Positions 21,905-32,859 of a stretch of DNA of 64,000 nucleotides are shown piece after piece. The translations under genes and the position numbers were made by a program. Each line of letters starts with the position of its first letter. The stretch's first letter is position 1. Where the stretch lies: positions 7,120,893 through 7,184,892 of the forward strand of contig CM036775.1 of assembly GCA_020796225.1 (NCBI GenBank). The letters run 5' to 3'. This stretch comes from Arion vulgaris (Eukaryota; Mollusca; Gastropoda; Stylommatophora; Arionidae). The notes beneath the pieces were generated by a model, which had not been told where the DNA came from, did not search any database, and saw only the letters and a list, made by a program, of their open reading frames with translations.

Positions 21905-22140
21905 TCTTTCTTCTTCATCTTTTGTCGTCACACTGCTACCGGGCTGTTGTCCAGTGTCGTGGTTTTCTGTTTGTCTTGCGCTGTTCGTGGCTTGTGTGAT
22001 TGTTATCTTTCTCTTCACTGGATTCTGCTACGCCATCTAACCATCTTTTCCGTGGTCTTCTTCTGCCTTCTTCCCGATGTTCTGTTGTAGAAGACTCTGA
22101 TACTGTGGAGTTTGATGCATGTATAATATTGGAAATTTAT
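21905..22140 (-). pseudogene. LINE C-terminus and 3' tail
   Basis: Minus strand codes EEGRRRPRKRWLDGVAESS, then the tail sequence 'aaaaccacgacactgg' that recurs as tandem units at 27840-28395 and, inverted, at 42820-42965. It is inserted between parts of the tandem duplication. Confidence 0.75.
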
Positions 22141-22144
22141 CGAC

Positions 22145-22345
22145 GCACTCTTTCCTTGTTTTTTAGTATTGACATTTTAGAAAAATGATTAAACAACTTT
22201 ATATTCACGTAGCTGTTGTAATAACCATACTCTGTTAGAACAAGGAAACACATTACTGGTCATCATCATTAAACATTTTCAGGTAAGGTGTCATTTACAA
22301 GTCAACCCAGGTAGATACGGACCGTCATCCTCAGACACAATAGAA
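22145..22345 (-). pseudogene. Decayed duplicate of gene A 3' exons
   Basis: Homologous to 21170-21400: 'aagttgtttaatcatttt', a candidate 21-nt Tyr-rich micro-exon (22229-22209, YGYYNSY) between 'acagag' and GTGAATATA (donor position +5 changed), the GATGATGA intron motif, and an eroded piece of the 237-nt exon with an in-frame stop. It is cut at 22345 by an interspersed repeat. Probably non-functional, though the 21-nt exon could still be spliced. Confidence 0.5.
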
Positions 22346-22768
22346 AGAACACATGGAGATCTCTGTGCGTAGAGATTAGGTGCAGCCTCTCGTTCCGAAC
22401 ATACTAGGTCTCGCTCCTTATGGAGCCATCAAGATATTTTTCAAGAATGTCCTCAGTGTAGGTGAAATCGAGACCCTAGTCCTATCGAAGATGTACGATA
22501 CAATATAGATACCCTGCTCAATGTGAGGACGTAAAAGAACCCTTGGCAGTTCAAAATCGAGAAAAGCAGGCTGGAAAGCCTCCGCCTGTCAACATTCATT
22601 AGTAAGGTTTAAAAATAAACTTTCTGCAACATATCTTCACCATCTTCTAAATTACATCCTTGACTCTCACCTGTGCTACGGAGCACGTGCACTGCCAGTG
22701 GGTTTGCGGTGTAAGAAATAGATGGAAGCACTTATGGTAAATCATCGAAGTGCCATGATGTTGGTCAT

Positions 22769-22800
<32 letters not shown>
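22345..22800 (+). repeat. Interspersed repeat R5 with (ATCA)n tail
   Basis: About 450 bp ending in (AATC)n, also present inverted at 36555-36960 and 49735-50100 and partly at 46805-46945, each with an (ATTG)n edge. The microsatellite-like tail suggests a retroposon 3' end. No ORF; family not recognised. Confidence 0.7.
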
Positions 22801-22802
<2 letters not shown>

Positions 22803-22964
22803 TAACTCTCTCAGATCAACTAGAGAAGACAAGAGCAGCCCTACTAAACTATGGGGAACCGTTGAAGACCTTAAGTGCACTGTCCCTGTTTATGACTCAT
22901 CCCGGGAGTAGTCGCATAGCAAAAGTTGATCCCAGAAGACGATGAGGAGTGGATGTTATAAATA

Positions 22965-23205
22965 ATAACTCATGTCCAGCCCTTATATGTTGCATAGAGT
23001 CTGCAATCAATTTCTCTATACTGCTCTATCCCAGGAAACTTGCTCAATCTCCTCCATGGAACTGAGACCGATATTTCTTGATTCTCTCAGCACAGTTCAC
23101 AGTATGGTCTCCCTAGGTTTTCCTTTCTTTCTTGAACCCTTTACATCCCACTTCAATACCTGCTTTGATATTCTTTGATCATATCTTCTCAAAAGGTAAG
23201 TTATA
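22965..23205 (-). pseudogene. LINE C-terminal fragment (unamplified 41-bp segment)
   Basis: Reverse complement matches the LINE end at 31140-31425 (RKPRETIL.., GLSSMEEIEQVSWDRAV). Where that copy has three tandem 41-bp units, this one has a single unit, so it represents the ancestral arrangement. Confidence 0.75.
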
Positions 23206-23638
23206 AATATCATCAACATTTATCTTACGTTTTCTCAATATTTCTATTTCATAAATTATTTCATGTATCTCTCTTTCTCTTTATCCTGTAGCTGCAATGG
23301 CTCTCAAGTTAGCAACAAATACACACTATTCTTGCCGCTGGACGCTGCTTGAATTGCCGAGGCGGAGATCAGAGCACCTATGGGCATGTCCGGAGTGCTA
23401 TAATGATAGTTCTCATATAAGTGATAACTGACAACACACTATTCTTCTCTATTTTTGGTCGTCCTGTAGTAGTCCGCCAAGACCGGGCACCACCGTCCCC
23501 CAACCCCAGGCAATAGCCAGCAAACTAGACAGGTAGTTTAGATAGATAAATTTGTAGATATGAGATATATAGAGACTGTAGTGTTTGCACACCAAATCTG
23601 CCCACTATAAGCAGATAACAACACTAGAACGAGACATT
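23206..23638 (+). other. Mostly undetermined; RNase H-LINE tail at 23350-23440
   Basis: 23350-23440 carries the LINE 3' box 'agatcagagcacctatgggc' and the 'ataagtgataactga' tail seen at 2600-2820. The remainder has no recognised feature. Confidence 0.5.
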
Positions 23639-24862
23639 GATGTAGTGAAACTAGTTGACGTAGATTAGTTAGTACTGCTTAGCAACGTAGTGAAACTAGT
23701 TGACGTAGATTAGTTAGTACTGCTTAGTGACGTAGTGAAACTAGTTGACGTAGATTAGTTAGTACTGCTTAGTGACGTAGTGAAACTAGTTGACGTAGAT
23801 TAGTTAGTACTGCTTAGTGACGTAGTGAAACTAGTTGACGTAGATTAGTTAGTACTGCTTAGTGACGTAGTGAAACTAGTTGACGTAGATTAGTTAGTAC
23901 TGCTTAGCGACGTAGTGAAACTAGTTGACGTAGATTAGTTAGTACTGCTTAGCGACGTAGTGAAACTAGTTGACGTAGATTAGTTAGTACTGCTTAGTGA
24001 CGTAGTGAAACTAGTTGACGTAGATTAGTTAGTACTGCTTAGTGACGTAGTGAAACTAGTTGACGTAGATTAGTTAGTACTGCTTAGTGACGTAGTGAAA
24101 CTAGTTGACGTAGATTAGTTAGTACTGCTTAGTGACGTAGTGAAACTAGTTGACGTAGATTAGTTAGTACTGCTTAGTGACGTAGTGAAACTAGTTGATG
24201 TAGATTAGTTAGTACTGCTTAGTGACGTAGTGAAACTAGTTGACGTAGATTAGTTAGTACTGCTTAGTGACGTAGTGAAACTAGTTGACGTAGATTAGTT
24301 AGTACTGCTTAGTGACGTAGTGAAACTAGTTGACGTAGATTAGTTAGTACTGTTAGCGACGTAGTGAAACTAAGTTGACGTAGATTAGTTATACTGCTTA
24401 GCGACGTAGTGAAACTTGTTGACGTAGATTAGTTAGTACTGCTTAGCGACGTAGTGAAACTAGTTGACGTAGATTAGTTAGTACTGCTTAGTGACGTAGT
24501 GAAACTAGTTGACGTAGATTAGTTAGTACTGCTTAGTGACGTAGTGAAACTAGTTGACGTAATTAGTTAGTACTCCTTAGTGACGTAGTGAACAAGCTTG
24601 ACGTAGAAGTTAGTACGCTTAGTGACGTAGTGAAACTAGTTGACGTAGATTAGTTAGTACTGCTTAGTGACGTAGTGAAACTAGTTGACGTAGATTGTTA
24701 GTACTGCTTAGTGACGTAGTGAAACTAGTTGACGTAGAATTGTTAGTACTGCTTAGTGACGTAGTGAAACTAGTTGACGTAGATTAGTTAGCACTGCTTA
24801 GTGACGTAGTGAAACTAGTTGACGTAGATTAGTTAGTACTGCTTAGTGACGTAGTGACAACA
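23639..24862. repeat. 45-bp minisatellite
   Basis: About 27 units of 45 bp, core GTGAAACTAGTTGACGTAG and TTAGTTAGTACTGCTTAG. Central units are nearly identical (gtga/gcga variants); units from about 24350 to 24760 carry small deletions. Origin unknown; no matching transposon segment in the window. Confidence 0.97.
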
Positions 24863-25170
24863 AAGGGAGACGAACATAAACAATGAACAGAGGCAGGCGT
24901 GTTTTGTCTAAATATGTAGAAACATCAATAAAACATATATGAAACATACAAGAACGTCTTCCTATTTATAATTTGTGCTAAGTAACATCGCAAAGTACTA
25001 CTACTACGGAACCACTATCATCCTGTGCATCAACACCAACACCAAACTACCAATAAAAGGAAGACAACTACTATGAATGATATAAGACAGAAAAAGGGAA
25101 AACTACAACAGTCCTCTATATTGTGTTGTAGTTGTGATTATTTTATGTTAGTTCTTGTTCTAATGTTCTC
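24863..25170. other. No feature recognised
   Basis: About 300 bp of AT-rich sequence between the 45-bp array and a LINE fragment. Short interrupted frames only. Confidence 0.5.
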
Positions 25171-25179
25171 CTAGTTGAC

Positions 25180-25765
25180 GTTAGGTCGTTCCCGTTTTCG
25201 TTTACCCTCTGGTGTCCATCTAAGTGCAGTTTTCAAGGCAGAGAGTTAGTCACCATACGTATCACATGCCTGATAAACGCATCCCAAAACAGTTGATGTA
25301 TGGCGATCCCTTAAAGGGGCAGACGTTTAGCTGGTGGACAGAAAACGCTTTAAAGACACTCTTAAAGTGTCTCTGAAATGCTTTGATATAGACATTACGT
25401 GCTGGGAATCCCTTGAGCAAGATCGCCAAATGTGGCGCTGTAACAACAAAAGAGGAACCCGAATAACTGAGAATCATCGTATTGTTGAGTTACAGAGAAA
25501 ACGAGCAGCGCGAAAAGACAGAGCACACAACACGCACATGTCTAACCTTGATCATGTATGCCCCACGTGTGGTCGGGGATTCTGTTCTAGGATTAGACTC
25601 TACAGTCACCTCCGCACGCACCAGAGAGGTGCAACAGCACACGTCTGAGATTGTTGTCATCATCGCTTGCGATGGACGGCTATTATGATAGTTCATGTTA
25701 GGTCGTTCCCGTTTTCGTTTACCCTCTGATGTCCATCTAAGTGCAGTTTTCATGACAGCGAGTTA
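25180..25765 (+). pseudogene. LINE C-terminal fragments around the best zinc-finger copy
   Basis: 25334-25648 (+) codes RKRFKDTLKVSLKCFDID, CWESLEQDRQMWRCNNKRGT and a complete C2H2 motif (CPTCGRGFCSRIRLYSHLRT, second His two residues later), stopping at 25646. Flanking pieces on the minus strand (25180-25240 and 25690-25760) code the preceding GKRKRERP segment, so a small inverted duplication surrounds the finger. Confidence 0.75.
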
Positions 25766-25980
25766 ATCAGCATGCGTATCACATGTCTGATTCATATTCT
25801 GTGTCTCATCTGGATGATAGTGCTCAACAGCGAGAGTTAGTCAGCATGCATATCACATGTCTGATTCATATTCTGTGTCTCATCTGGATGATAGTGCTCA
25901 ACAGCGAGAGTTAGTCAGCATGCATATCACATGTCTGATTCATATTCTATGTCTCATCTGGATGATAGTGCTCAACATGA
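25765..25980. repeat. 74-bp triplicated LINE junction
   Basis: Three units of about 74 bp ('agttagtcagcatgc' to 'gatagtgctcaac'). The last unit leads directly into the RNase H LINE at 25980. Near-identity of units implies recent amplification. Confidence 0.9.
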
Positions 25981-26490
25981 GTCTTCTATACATACCATAG
26001 TTATTCCAATAAAAATATGTTCTCACAATCTTTATCGTCAACATCTGACTCTCAGTCGATGCTTCACAAGATCCATAAGGGCAGGTATCAGTATGAGTGG
26101 ATGTCGTCAATAGAAGTTTCTAATTTCCAGAGGCTTGCTTGGATATACTGTCCTAAGCATGCAGGTGTTTATGGTAATGAGAGAGTGATGAGGCGTACAT
26201 CAACAGCATCGATTGTTAGGGAGTTGAAGATGGATAACGGGGATGTTCTTCGGTCTCTGTTGGATGAGGACACTAAAATAGATGTTAAATCGATCCAGCG
26301 ATTTAAGCAGTTTAGAGTTTCCCGTTGTATAAGTAGAATTGGATTCCTGAGATGCAGAGTGAGAAGTGTGTTTAATCAGTGAGCCACATGAACCATCAGT
26401 ATGCATACTCTTTGATATCTGTTGGGGAGACTGAGCACCTATGGGTCTGCTCGGAATGCAATGATGTCAGTTTTGTAACCAATAACCAAT
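25980..26490 (+). pseudogene. RNase H-LINE C-terminus (unamplified reference copy)
   Basis: Codes LAWIYCPKHAGVYGNERVMR (RNase H GHAG..GNERAD box with His-Asp changes), then ELKMDNGDVLRSLLDEDTK and RCISRIGFLRCRVRSVFNQ then stop, and a trailing 'gactgagcacctatgggtc' box. It shows a single copy of the segment that became the 35-bp array at 995-2440. Confidence 0.8.
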
Positions 26491-26584
26491 TATCTTCAAC
26501 ATCCTATAATTTCTATAAACATTTATTTACACAAAAAGTGTTCTAGATTTCCATTTCCCAATTTTAATAACACACCCAATTTTC

Positions 26585-27450
26585 TAGCAGCTCATTGTCT
26601 AACTGACAGCTAACCCCATTGTTAATACACCAATACATCTAACTGACAGCTAGCCCCATTGTTAATACACCCATACATCTCAATGACAGCTAACCCCCAT
26701 TGTTAATACACCAAAACATCTCACTGACAGCTAGCCCCATTGTTAATACATCCATTCATCTAACTGACAGCTAGCCCCATTGTTAATACATCCACACATC
26801 TAACTGACAGCTAGCAACATTGTTAATACACCCATACATCTAACTGACAGCTAGCCCCATTGTTAAGACACCCAAACATGTCACTGACAGCTAGCCCCGT
26901 TGTTAAGACACCCAAACATCTCACTGACAGCTAGCCCCATTGTTAAGGTACCCAAACATGTCACTGACAGCTAGCCCCATTGTTAAGGTACCCAAACACG
27001 TCATTGACAGCTAGCCACATTATTAAGGCACCCAAACATCCCACTGACAGCTAGCCACATTGCTAAGGTACCCAAACATGTCAATGACAGCTAGCCCCAT
27101 TGTTAAGGTACCCAAACATGTCACTGACAGCTAGCCCATGTTAAGGCACCCAAACATCTCACTGACAGCTAGCCACATTGTTAAGGTACCCAAACATGTC
27201 ACTGACAGCTAGCCCCATTGTTAAGGTACCCAAACATCTCACTGACAGCTAGCCACATTGTTAAGGCACCCAAACATCTCACTGACAGCTAGCCACATTG
27301 TTAAGGTACCCAAACATGTCACTGACATCTAGCCACATTGTTAAGAGTACCAAACATGTCACTGACATCTAGCCCCATTGTTAAGATACCCAAACATCTC
27401 ACTAACAGCTAGTCACATTGATAAGGTTCCAAAACAATTCACTGGCAGCT
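26585..27450. repeat. 40-bp minisatellite
   Basis: About 21 units of 40 bp with core ACTGACAGCTAGCCCCATTG and 'ttaaggtacccaaacatgtc'. Left units read 'ttaatacacccatacatcta' and right units 'ttaaggtacccaaacatgtc', so two sub-families meet near 26860. No coding potential. Confidence 0.96.
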
Positions 27451-27639
27451 AAACAACAGATGATTAACTGGATTTTCATACCTACTTTGTGTTACCAGAG
27501 CCAAACATGGACAATGAGCATTACACAGTCATACAAAAATAACTATATGTGAAATACGATGTCTACAAAACGTTACCAACAACACCAGAAAAGACAGAGT
27601 CATCAACATCAGCATAAGAAAGAAAGTTAGAACAGAGCC

Positions 27640-28395
27640 TTGCTTGAATTACATTCAGAAACAAAGAATGAAGTGTTTCGGTCAAAAGGATAAAACCAAA
27701 AACCACAGCATTCAACGTCTTCTACAACAGAACATCAGGAAAGAAGGCGAGAGGAAGACCACGAAAACGATGGTTACAGGATATTGCAGGATCCTGCCAG
27801 AGAACAAAAATAACTATCATAATAGCCACTAGAACAGGGCAAAACAGAAAATCACGACACTGGGCAACAACCAGGTAACAGTGTAACGACAAAAGTAAAA
27901 ATCACTCAAGCCACTAGAACAGCGCAAGACAAAAACAGGGGTTTCTGTGGCTAAGGGGTTAATCCAAAGTCGAAGGTCGTGTGTTCGAGGCCGGCCCTCG
28001 CCATTCTGTTCACGAGTGCAGTTTTTTCCATTGTTGCTGGAGCTACGGAGTTCGTGCTTTGTGCAATACTCTCTGCATTTTTGTGGAGAGGGACCGAGCC
28101 GTATGGTGTAAAACCCGGCGCAATTAAGTCAATCCTTCGGCATGAAACCTTTTAAGACAAAATCAGAAAATCACGACACTGGCAACAACCCGGTAACAGT
28201 GTAACACAAAGTACAAATCACCCAAGCCACTAGAACAGCGCAAGACAAAAACAGAATATCACGACACTGGGCAACAACCCGGTAACAGTGTAACAACAAA
28301 AGAAAAAATCATCCAAGTCACTAGAACAGCGCAAGACAAAAACAGAAAATCACGACACTGGGCAACAACCAGGTAATAGTGTAACAACAAAAGTA
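27640..28395 (+). pseudogene. LINE C-terminus with tandemly repeated 3' tail
   Basis: Codons MKCFGQKDKTK.., a GRPRKRW-like box and 'attgcaggatcctgccagag' are followed by about four copies of a roughly 91-bp tail unit ('cacgacactgggcaacaac'). SINE-4 is inserted in the tail (27939-28153). Ends just upstream of the gene A exon at 28432. Confidence 0.75.
27939..28153 (+). mobile_element. SINE-4 with target-site duplication
   Basis: tRNA-like head ('gtggctaaggggttaat', B box similar to GTTCGAGGCC) and body 'gctggagctacggagttcgtgc'. Flanked by AAGACAAAAACAG (27926-27938) and AAGACAAAATCAG (28154-28166). Other copies: 41575, 42225, 43912, 48545. Confidence 0.88.
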
Positions 28396-28431
28396 AAAGA
28401 AAACAATATTTTAAAAAATATCTATACTTAC

Positions 28432-28476
28432 ATCGATAGTGACTGTAGCTTCATCCTCAACAGTTAAGCTGAAAAC
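28432..28476 (-). CDS. Gene A micro-exon, 45 nt
   Basis: Between acceptor 'tttgcattacattag' (AG 28478-28477) and donor GTAAGTATA (from 28431). Phase 0 peptide VFSLTVEDEATVTID, 15 residues. A second AG eight bases inside ('gttttcag') would give 37 nt and break the frame. The intron motif GATGATGATG lies about 38 bases upstream of the acceptor. Confidence 0.6.
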
Positions 28477-28629
28477 CTAATGTAATGCAAACACAAGAAA
28501 ACATTACACTTAGCATCATCATCATGTGTTTGAAGAGAAATATTATTAATTCTAGCAACGTTTTCTTTACATTTTTATTTTTCATCTTCTTTCTTTTCTT
28601 GTCTCCAATAGTGTTTTCTCTTACATCCT

Positions 28630-28850
28630 CCGTGATCGTTTGTAACTCAATCGGTAGTGAGCTCGATCACAGACCAAAGCGTACATGGTTCAAACCCCAC
28701 GGTGGGCAAGTTTGAAGCAAATTCGTTTCCGTGGGATTTTTACAAAAGTTAAAATAGACCTCACCGTTCAGAAAGCAATGGCAAACTACTGAACGTATAA
28801 GTGTTGCCTAGAAAATCAACGATTCCTTTAATGTGGTTGATGGCTACGTT
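28630..28850 (+). mobile_element. SINE-5-like tRNA-derived element
   Basis: tRNA-like head 'aactcaatcggtagtgagc' with B box GGTTCAAACCCC, then 'aaagcaatggcaaactactg' and 'gtgttgcctagaaaatc'. Only one copy in the window; no clear target duplication. Confidence 0.6.
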
Positions 28851-29345
28851 CTTTAGGATATGACACGATTTTAATTTCTCACGGAGTCCAGATAGGAAGA
28901 GATTTCTAGAACAAGTAGTCTTATGCCCTTCATAAATAGTGTCTTTCATCGCCTCTGTTATCTCTGTGGTTCAACTTTTATCGATATAGAGGGATATATT
29001 TTGTTAATAACTTGTTGTATGTTGCATAACTCTACATGTTGTATGTTGTGCGAGAGTTGAAATTCTTCACCTCTCTTGTATCCTCTGCTTGATAAAGGCC
29101 TTTTAGTCGAAACGTTGATGTGCATTGTTATTGTTTTTATATTGTGTAAAACTGCAATACTTTGTGTTGACGTGTACACAATTCTACGAACTCATGGTTA
29201 TTTATTGAAGAAATATGTTAATAATACTGATATTACTTAGTTTTAAACTTAACTGAATTTTAAAATAAACGGCTTGTGGCTGAATTAAATTTTGGTCATA
29301 TTTTTCCATTGCTGGTGCATATACAAATTCAGCTGCAGTTTTACT
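28851..29345 (+). other. Undetermined; PLE terminal piece at 29080-29175
   Basis: 29088-29160 carries the PLE end 'gcttgataaaggcc..tcgaaacgttg' and 'actgcaatactttgtg'. 29200-29290 is AT-rich and resembles the R8 repeat at 58700. Nothing else recognised. Confidence 0.5.
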
Positions 29346-29525
29346 AATTATTAACCATGAGACGCCTGAGAGGCAGAGTGAGAGGTGTGTTTAATCAGCG
29401 AGCCACGAGAACCATCAGTATACATACTCTTTGATATCTGTTGAGGGAGACTGAGCACTTATGGATCTGCCCGGAGTGGAATGATGTCAGTTTAGTAACC
29501 AATAACCAATAATTATTAACCGATT
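29346..29525 (+). pseudogene. RNase H-LINE 3' end
   Basis: Codes RLRGRVRGVFNQRATRTISI, then the 'gactgagcacttatggatc' box. Another unamplified copy of the segment behind the 35-bp array. Confidence 0.75.
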
Positions 29526-29689
29526 TTTATGAGTAATATACCATTTTGTAGGTAAAAGAATTGCGTTGAAGATTGTTATAAAAAAAATAAATAGCATTGC
29601 CCCGAGCGGATTAAAGAAGTTAGTCAGTGAACGTGTAACATTATATAAACTTGATTTAGCATGTTGTATTGTTTCTAAAGATCAGATGA

Positions 29690-30480
29690 CAGACGCAAAT
29701 CACAAATAAAGAGCAGAATAGGACAGGCCAATGAAGAGTTCCAGAAAATGAGAAGAATTATATAGAACAAGTGATTGTCAATTGAGATCAGAATGAGAGT
29801 TATACAATGCTACATAGAAGCAATACTGACATATGGATGCGAGTCGTGGACAATAAACAAACAGATCGAAAAATCTCTGAGGGCCACATAGATGTGGTTT
29901 TATAGAAGAATGATGAGAATCCCATGGACTGCTAAAATGACTAATGTTGAGGTATTGAATGAGGTCAAGACACACGCCCGAGGTGGTTACCGGGACCCAA
30001 ATTTGGGGTGTAAAGAATAGAACCACTGTTTCCTGCCACGTATGTCGTAAGAGGCGACTAAGGAGGTTTGGCTGAAATCGGATGTACATGTCCTAAACGT
30101 GTAGAAGTCTATGCGTTTAGGGACCTACAAACCAATGTGCAACGTATACACGTTCTTGGCAAAAATCAAACATATCACAAAGAGTGATTAAAATTGGTCG
30201 TAAAAACGAACGCAAAGAAGAAGAAGAAGGTCAAGACACAGAAAGCTTATAATCAATATAAGAAAGAGGCAGTCATCATTGTTTCGGGCATGTAATGAGA
30301 AAGGAAGGTTTAGAACATATTGTAACAACTGGTTAAATCAAGGGGAAACGAGACAAGGGAAGACAGAGAGAGAAAATGTTGGATAGCCTGACTTCTTGAC
30401 ACTGAAGAGCTTCAATATCTGAGATGATAGTGAACATCTGCCAGAGACTGATATTTGTGGAGATCGTTGACAATCAACGC
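29690..30480 (+). pseudogene. LINE C-terminal region split by SINE-3
   Basis: Codons include a decayed CYIEAILTYGCESWTINKQIE, WFYRRMMRIPWTAKMTNVEV, then after the SINE a degenerate FGHVMRKEGLEHIVTTG and RGRQREKMLDSL. Stops and shifts throughout. Paralogous copies at 37985, 43015, 43420 and 63135. Confidence 0.75.
29975..30227 (+). mobile_element. SINE-3 with 13-bp target duplication and in-window empty site
   Basis: Element 'cgcccgaggtggttaccggg' to (GAA)n tail, flanked by AGGTCAAGACACA at 29962-29974 and 30228-30240. The paralogous LINE at 43420-43735 has the uninterrupted sequence ('gagatcaagacacaacg', about 43467). Confidence 0.92.
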
Positions 30481-30519
30481 CATCCGGCACGGCACCTGAT
30501 GATGACGATTGTTTTTAAA

Positions 30520-30665
30520 ATGAATGAACTCTTATTGGAACAGGGCAAAAGCCAATAGTTTTTAGAATAAAAAACAGCCTTTAGTGTATCTTCTGGTAGA
30601 AAGGCGTTCAACCAAATGCTACGTAGTGTAGCATGTGGTCCACAAAGAGTTAATATGTTATCGGC
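30520..30665. repeat. Interspersed repeat R6
   Basis: 'tagaataaaaaac..cctttagtgt' to 'tggtccacaaagagttaa', also at 42500-42655. No ORF; family unknown. Confidence 0.65.
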
Positions 30666-30704
30666 CAATAACAAACACATGTTATAAGACAAATATGTAC
30701 TCAC

Positions 30705-30749
30705 ACTGTCAAAGTCAATATCGGTAAACAACACATTCAACTCACGAAT
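30705..30749 (-). CDS. Gene A micro-exon, 45 nt
   Basis: Between acceptor 'ttgcattttgacag' (AG 30751-30750) and donor GTGAGTACA (from 30704). Phase 0 peptide IRELNVLFTDIDFDS, 15 residues. The upstream motif GATGATGATTAGTAATGT and the 'tttccttgttt' tract match the introns before 21241 and 22209, which supports a shared origin. Confidence 0.65.
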
Positions 30750-30929
30750 CTGTCAAAATGCAAACAAGGAAATACATTACTAATCATCATCATGTGTTGT
30801 TAGATGCAATAATAATACATATTATCCATAATTAACATATGCATGCATTTATTTTAACACATTTAAACTGTAAGTTATATAGTATTACAACTAAATTATG
30901 AATTTTCAATTCAAATGTTGTATCAATCC

Positions 30930-31425
30930 TAACATATGCCAGCGAGAGTTGGAAAATGACTAAAGATATAGAAAGCAAGTTGAATGCATTTGATAAATAG
31001 ATGTCTGCGAAAAATAATGAATATAAAATGGAACGAATTCAGGAGAAGTGATGAAATCAGAGAAATGTCTGGTCAACCACTAGTGACAACTGTTATAAGA
31101 AAGAGAAGATGGAGATATGTTAGATACACCTTGAGAAGAAATGATCAACGAATATCAAAGCAGGCATTGAAGTGGGATGTAAAGATCAAAGAATATCAAA
31201 GCAGGCATTGAAGTGGGATGCAAAGATCAAGAATATCAAAGAGGCATTGAAGTGGGATGCAAAGGGTTCACGAAAGGGAGAACGATCTAAGGAGACCCTG
31301 AAACGAACTTTGCTTAGAGAGGTAAGAAATATGGGTCTCAGTTCCATGGAAGAGATTGAGAGAGTTGCCCAGGATAGAGCGGTATGGAGAAATTGCTTGC
31401 GGGCCCTATGTAACGTATAATAGTA
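30930..31425 (+). pseudogene. LINE C-terminus with three 41-bp tandem units
   Basis: Codes TYASESWKMTKDIESKLNAF, VIRKRRWRYVRYTLRRND, then (31148-31265) three copies of a 40-41-bp segment, then GERSKETLKRTLLREVRNMG and VWRNCLRALCNV stop. The tandem segment is single in the related copy at 22965-23205. Confidence 0.8.
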
Positions 31426-31479
31426 CAAAATTAATTATTAGTATGCATTTATTGATATATATATATATCTATTTCAAGA

Positions 31480-31835
31480 TCTACAAAACTTGATAGACAT
31501 ATTAGTGAGAAAGTGGAAAAAAGGATTAAGCATGAATATAAAGAAAACAGAGGTTATTGTTGTCTTCAAGAAACAGGAAACACCAATATGTAATCTCAAC
31601 ATAAATAACACAACACTGAAACAAGTCCATCGATTCAAGTACCTGGGAACATTCCTGACATCAGATGGCAGGTGCAAAACCGAGATTAAATGAGAGATCG
31701 TTGAAGACAGAGGGAGAAGATGTTGGATGGCCTGACATCATGGCTCGACACAACATCGACGTTAGAACTGATTACATGCACCAAGCAGAGAGAGTTGTGG
31801 AGAGACATGATCGCCTATACCGGCAGGCATAGCAC
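31480..31835 (+). pseudogene. LINE fragment with internal deletion
   Basis: 67 codons (GLSMNIKKTEVIVVFKKQET; VHRFKYLGTFLTSDGRCKTE) followed directly by a frame with REKMLDGLTSWLDTTSTLEL and WRDMIAYTGRHS. The segment normally between (YGCESW..GRQ) is deleted. Confidence 0.75.
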
Positions 31836-31861
31836 TTGTTTGATGCGTGTATTCTATTTCA

Positions 31862-32072
31862 TACTTCTTCTGTGTTCTCACTAGATTGGGATTTCAGATT
31901 CACTAATAAAGGCAACGTCTACCTCAGATTAACAGCCACGCCTACAGTTTGTCTTCTGTGTTCTCACTAGATTGGGATTTCAGATTCACTAATAAAGACA
32001 GTCGTCTGCCTCAGTTTAACAGCCACGCCGTACATTTAGTCTTGACGCTGTGTAAGTGGGATTTCGTTCCTA
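31862..32072. repeat. ~86-bp tandem repeat running into the assembly gap
   Basis: Two and a half units ('cttctgtgttctcactagat' to 'acagccacgcc') end at the N-run, so the gap probably hides more units. Confidence 0.85.
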
Positions 32073-32172
32073 NNNNNNNNNNNNNNNNNNNNNNNNNNNN
32101 NNNNNNNNNNNNNNNNNNNNNNNNNNNNNNNNNNNNNNNNNNNNNNNNNNNNNNNNNNNNNNNNNNNNNNNN
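32073..32172. other. Assembly gap (100 N)
   Basis: Exactly 100 N, a conventional placeholder of unknown true length. It lies in the large gene A intron between the 35832 and 30705 exons, so an exon could be missing. Confidence 0.99.
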
Positions 32173-32720
32173 ATAATAATTAAAATGTGTTGATGTCAGC
32201 GTTTATAAGAACACGATAATGGTGTTGGAAGATAATGATGATGATGATGATGTTGATGATAATATGATGATGATGTTGATGATGATGATGATGATAATGA
32301 TGATACAATGTACAATCAAGACATTAATCATAAACAAAGATTGTTTTCATTCATCAATAGATGCCTGAGAAGGATACTCCATCTGTGATGGTATGACAGG
32401 ACTACAAACAGGGAACTCTGGGATAGAACAGGACAACGACAGGTGGAACAAGAGATAAGGAGCAAAAGGTGGCGATGGATAGGACACACACTGAGGAAAC
32501 CCCTAACAGCATCACAAGACAGGGCTCTCTGATGGAACCACTAGGGCAATAGAGGTAGGGGTAGACCCAGGAACACCTGGGGACGGGAGTTGGAGACAGA
32601 ATGCAAGAAAATCGGGAGAGAGTGGGGAGATCTGGCAAAGATAGCCTTGGATATGAGGGCTTGGAAGGCCTTGGTTGCGGACCTATGCTTCCCTAGGGGC
32701 GAAGGATGAAGAAGATAGAG
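32173..32720 (+). pseudogene. GAT microsatellite and LINE C-terminus
   Basis: 32230-32300 is (GAT)n. 32345-32720 codes FINRCLRRILHL, TNRELWDRTGQRQVEQEIRS, KRWRWIGHTLRKPLTAS, RGRPRNTWGRELETECKKIG and KALVADLCFPRGEG stop, a standard LINE ORF2 end with two interrupting stops. Confidence 0.8.
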
Positions 32721-32859
32721 GTTACCTGTTGTATCTATCTTCGATGCGAAGGTGAAGATGATTCTGTTTATAAAAGAAAACACTTTCTCTCGATATAGAT
32801 TTCCATTAACAACCCTAACAAGAACGACATAACTCCTCTCTTCAATGTGATCATTTTAA

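Noticed and set aside
23639..24862. Possible CRISPR or centromeric satellite
   Set aside because: Contiguous 45-bp units without spacers; only 1.2 kb long, so a local minisatellite is the simplest reading.
31949..32176. ORF ending in X residues
   Set aside because: Runs into the 100-N gap; sequence is a tandem repeat.
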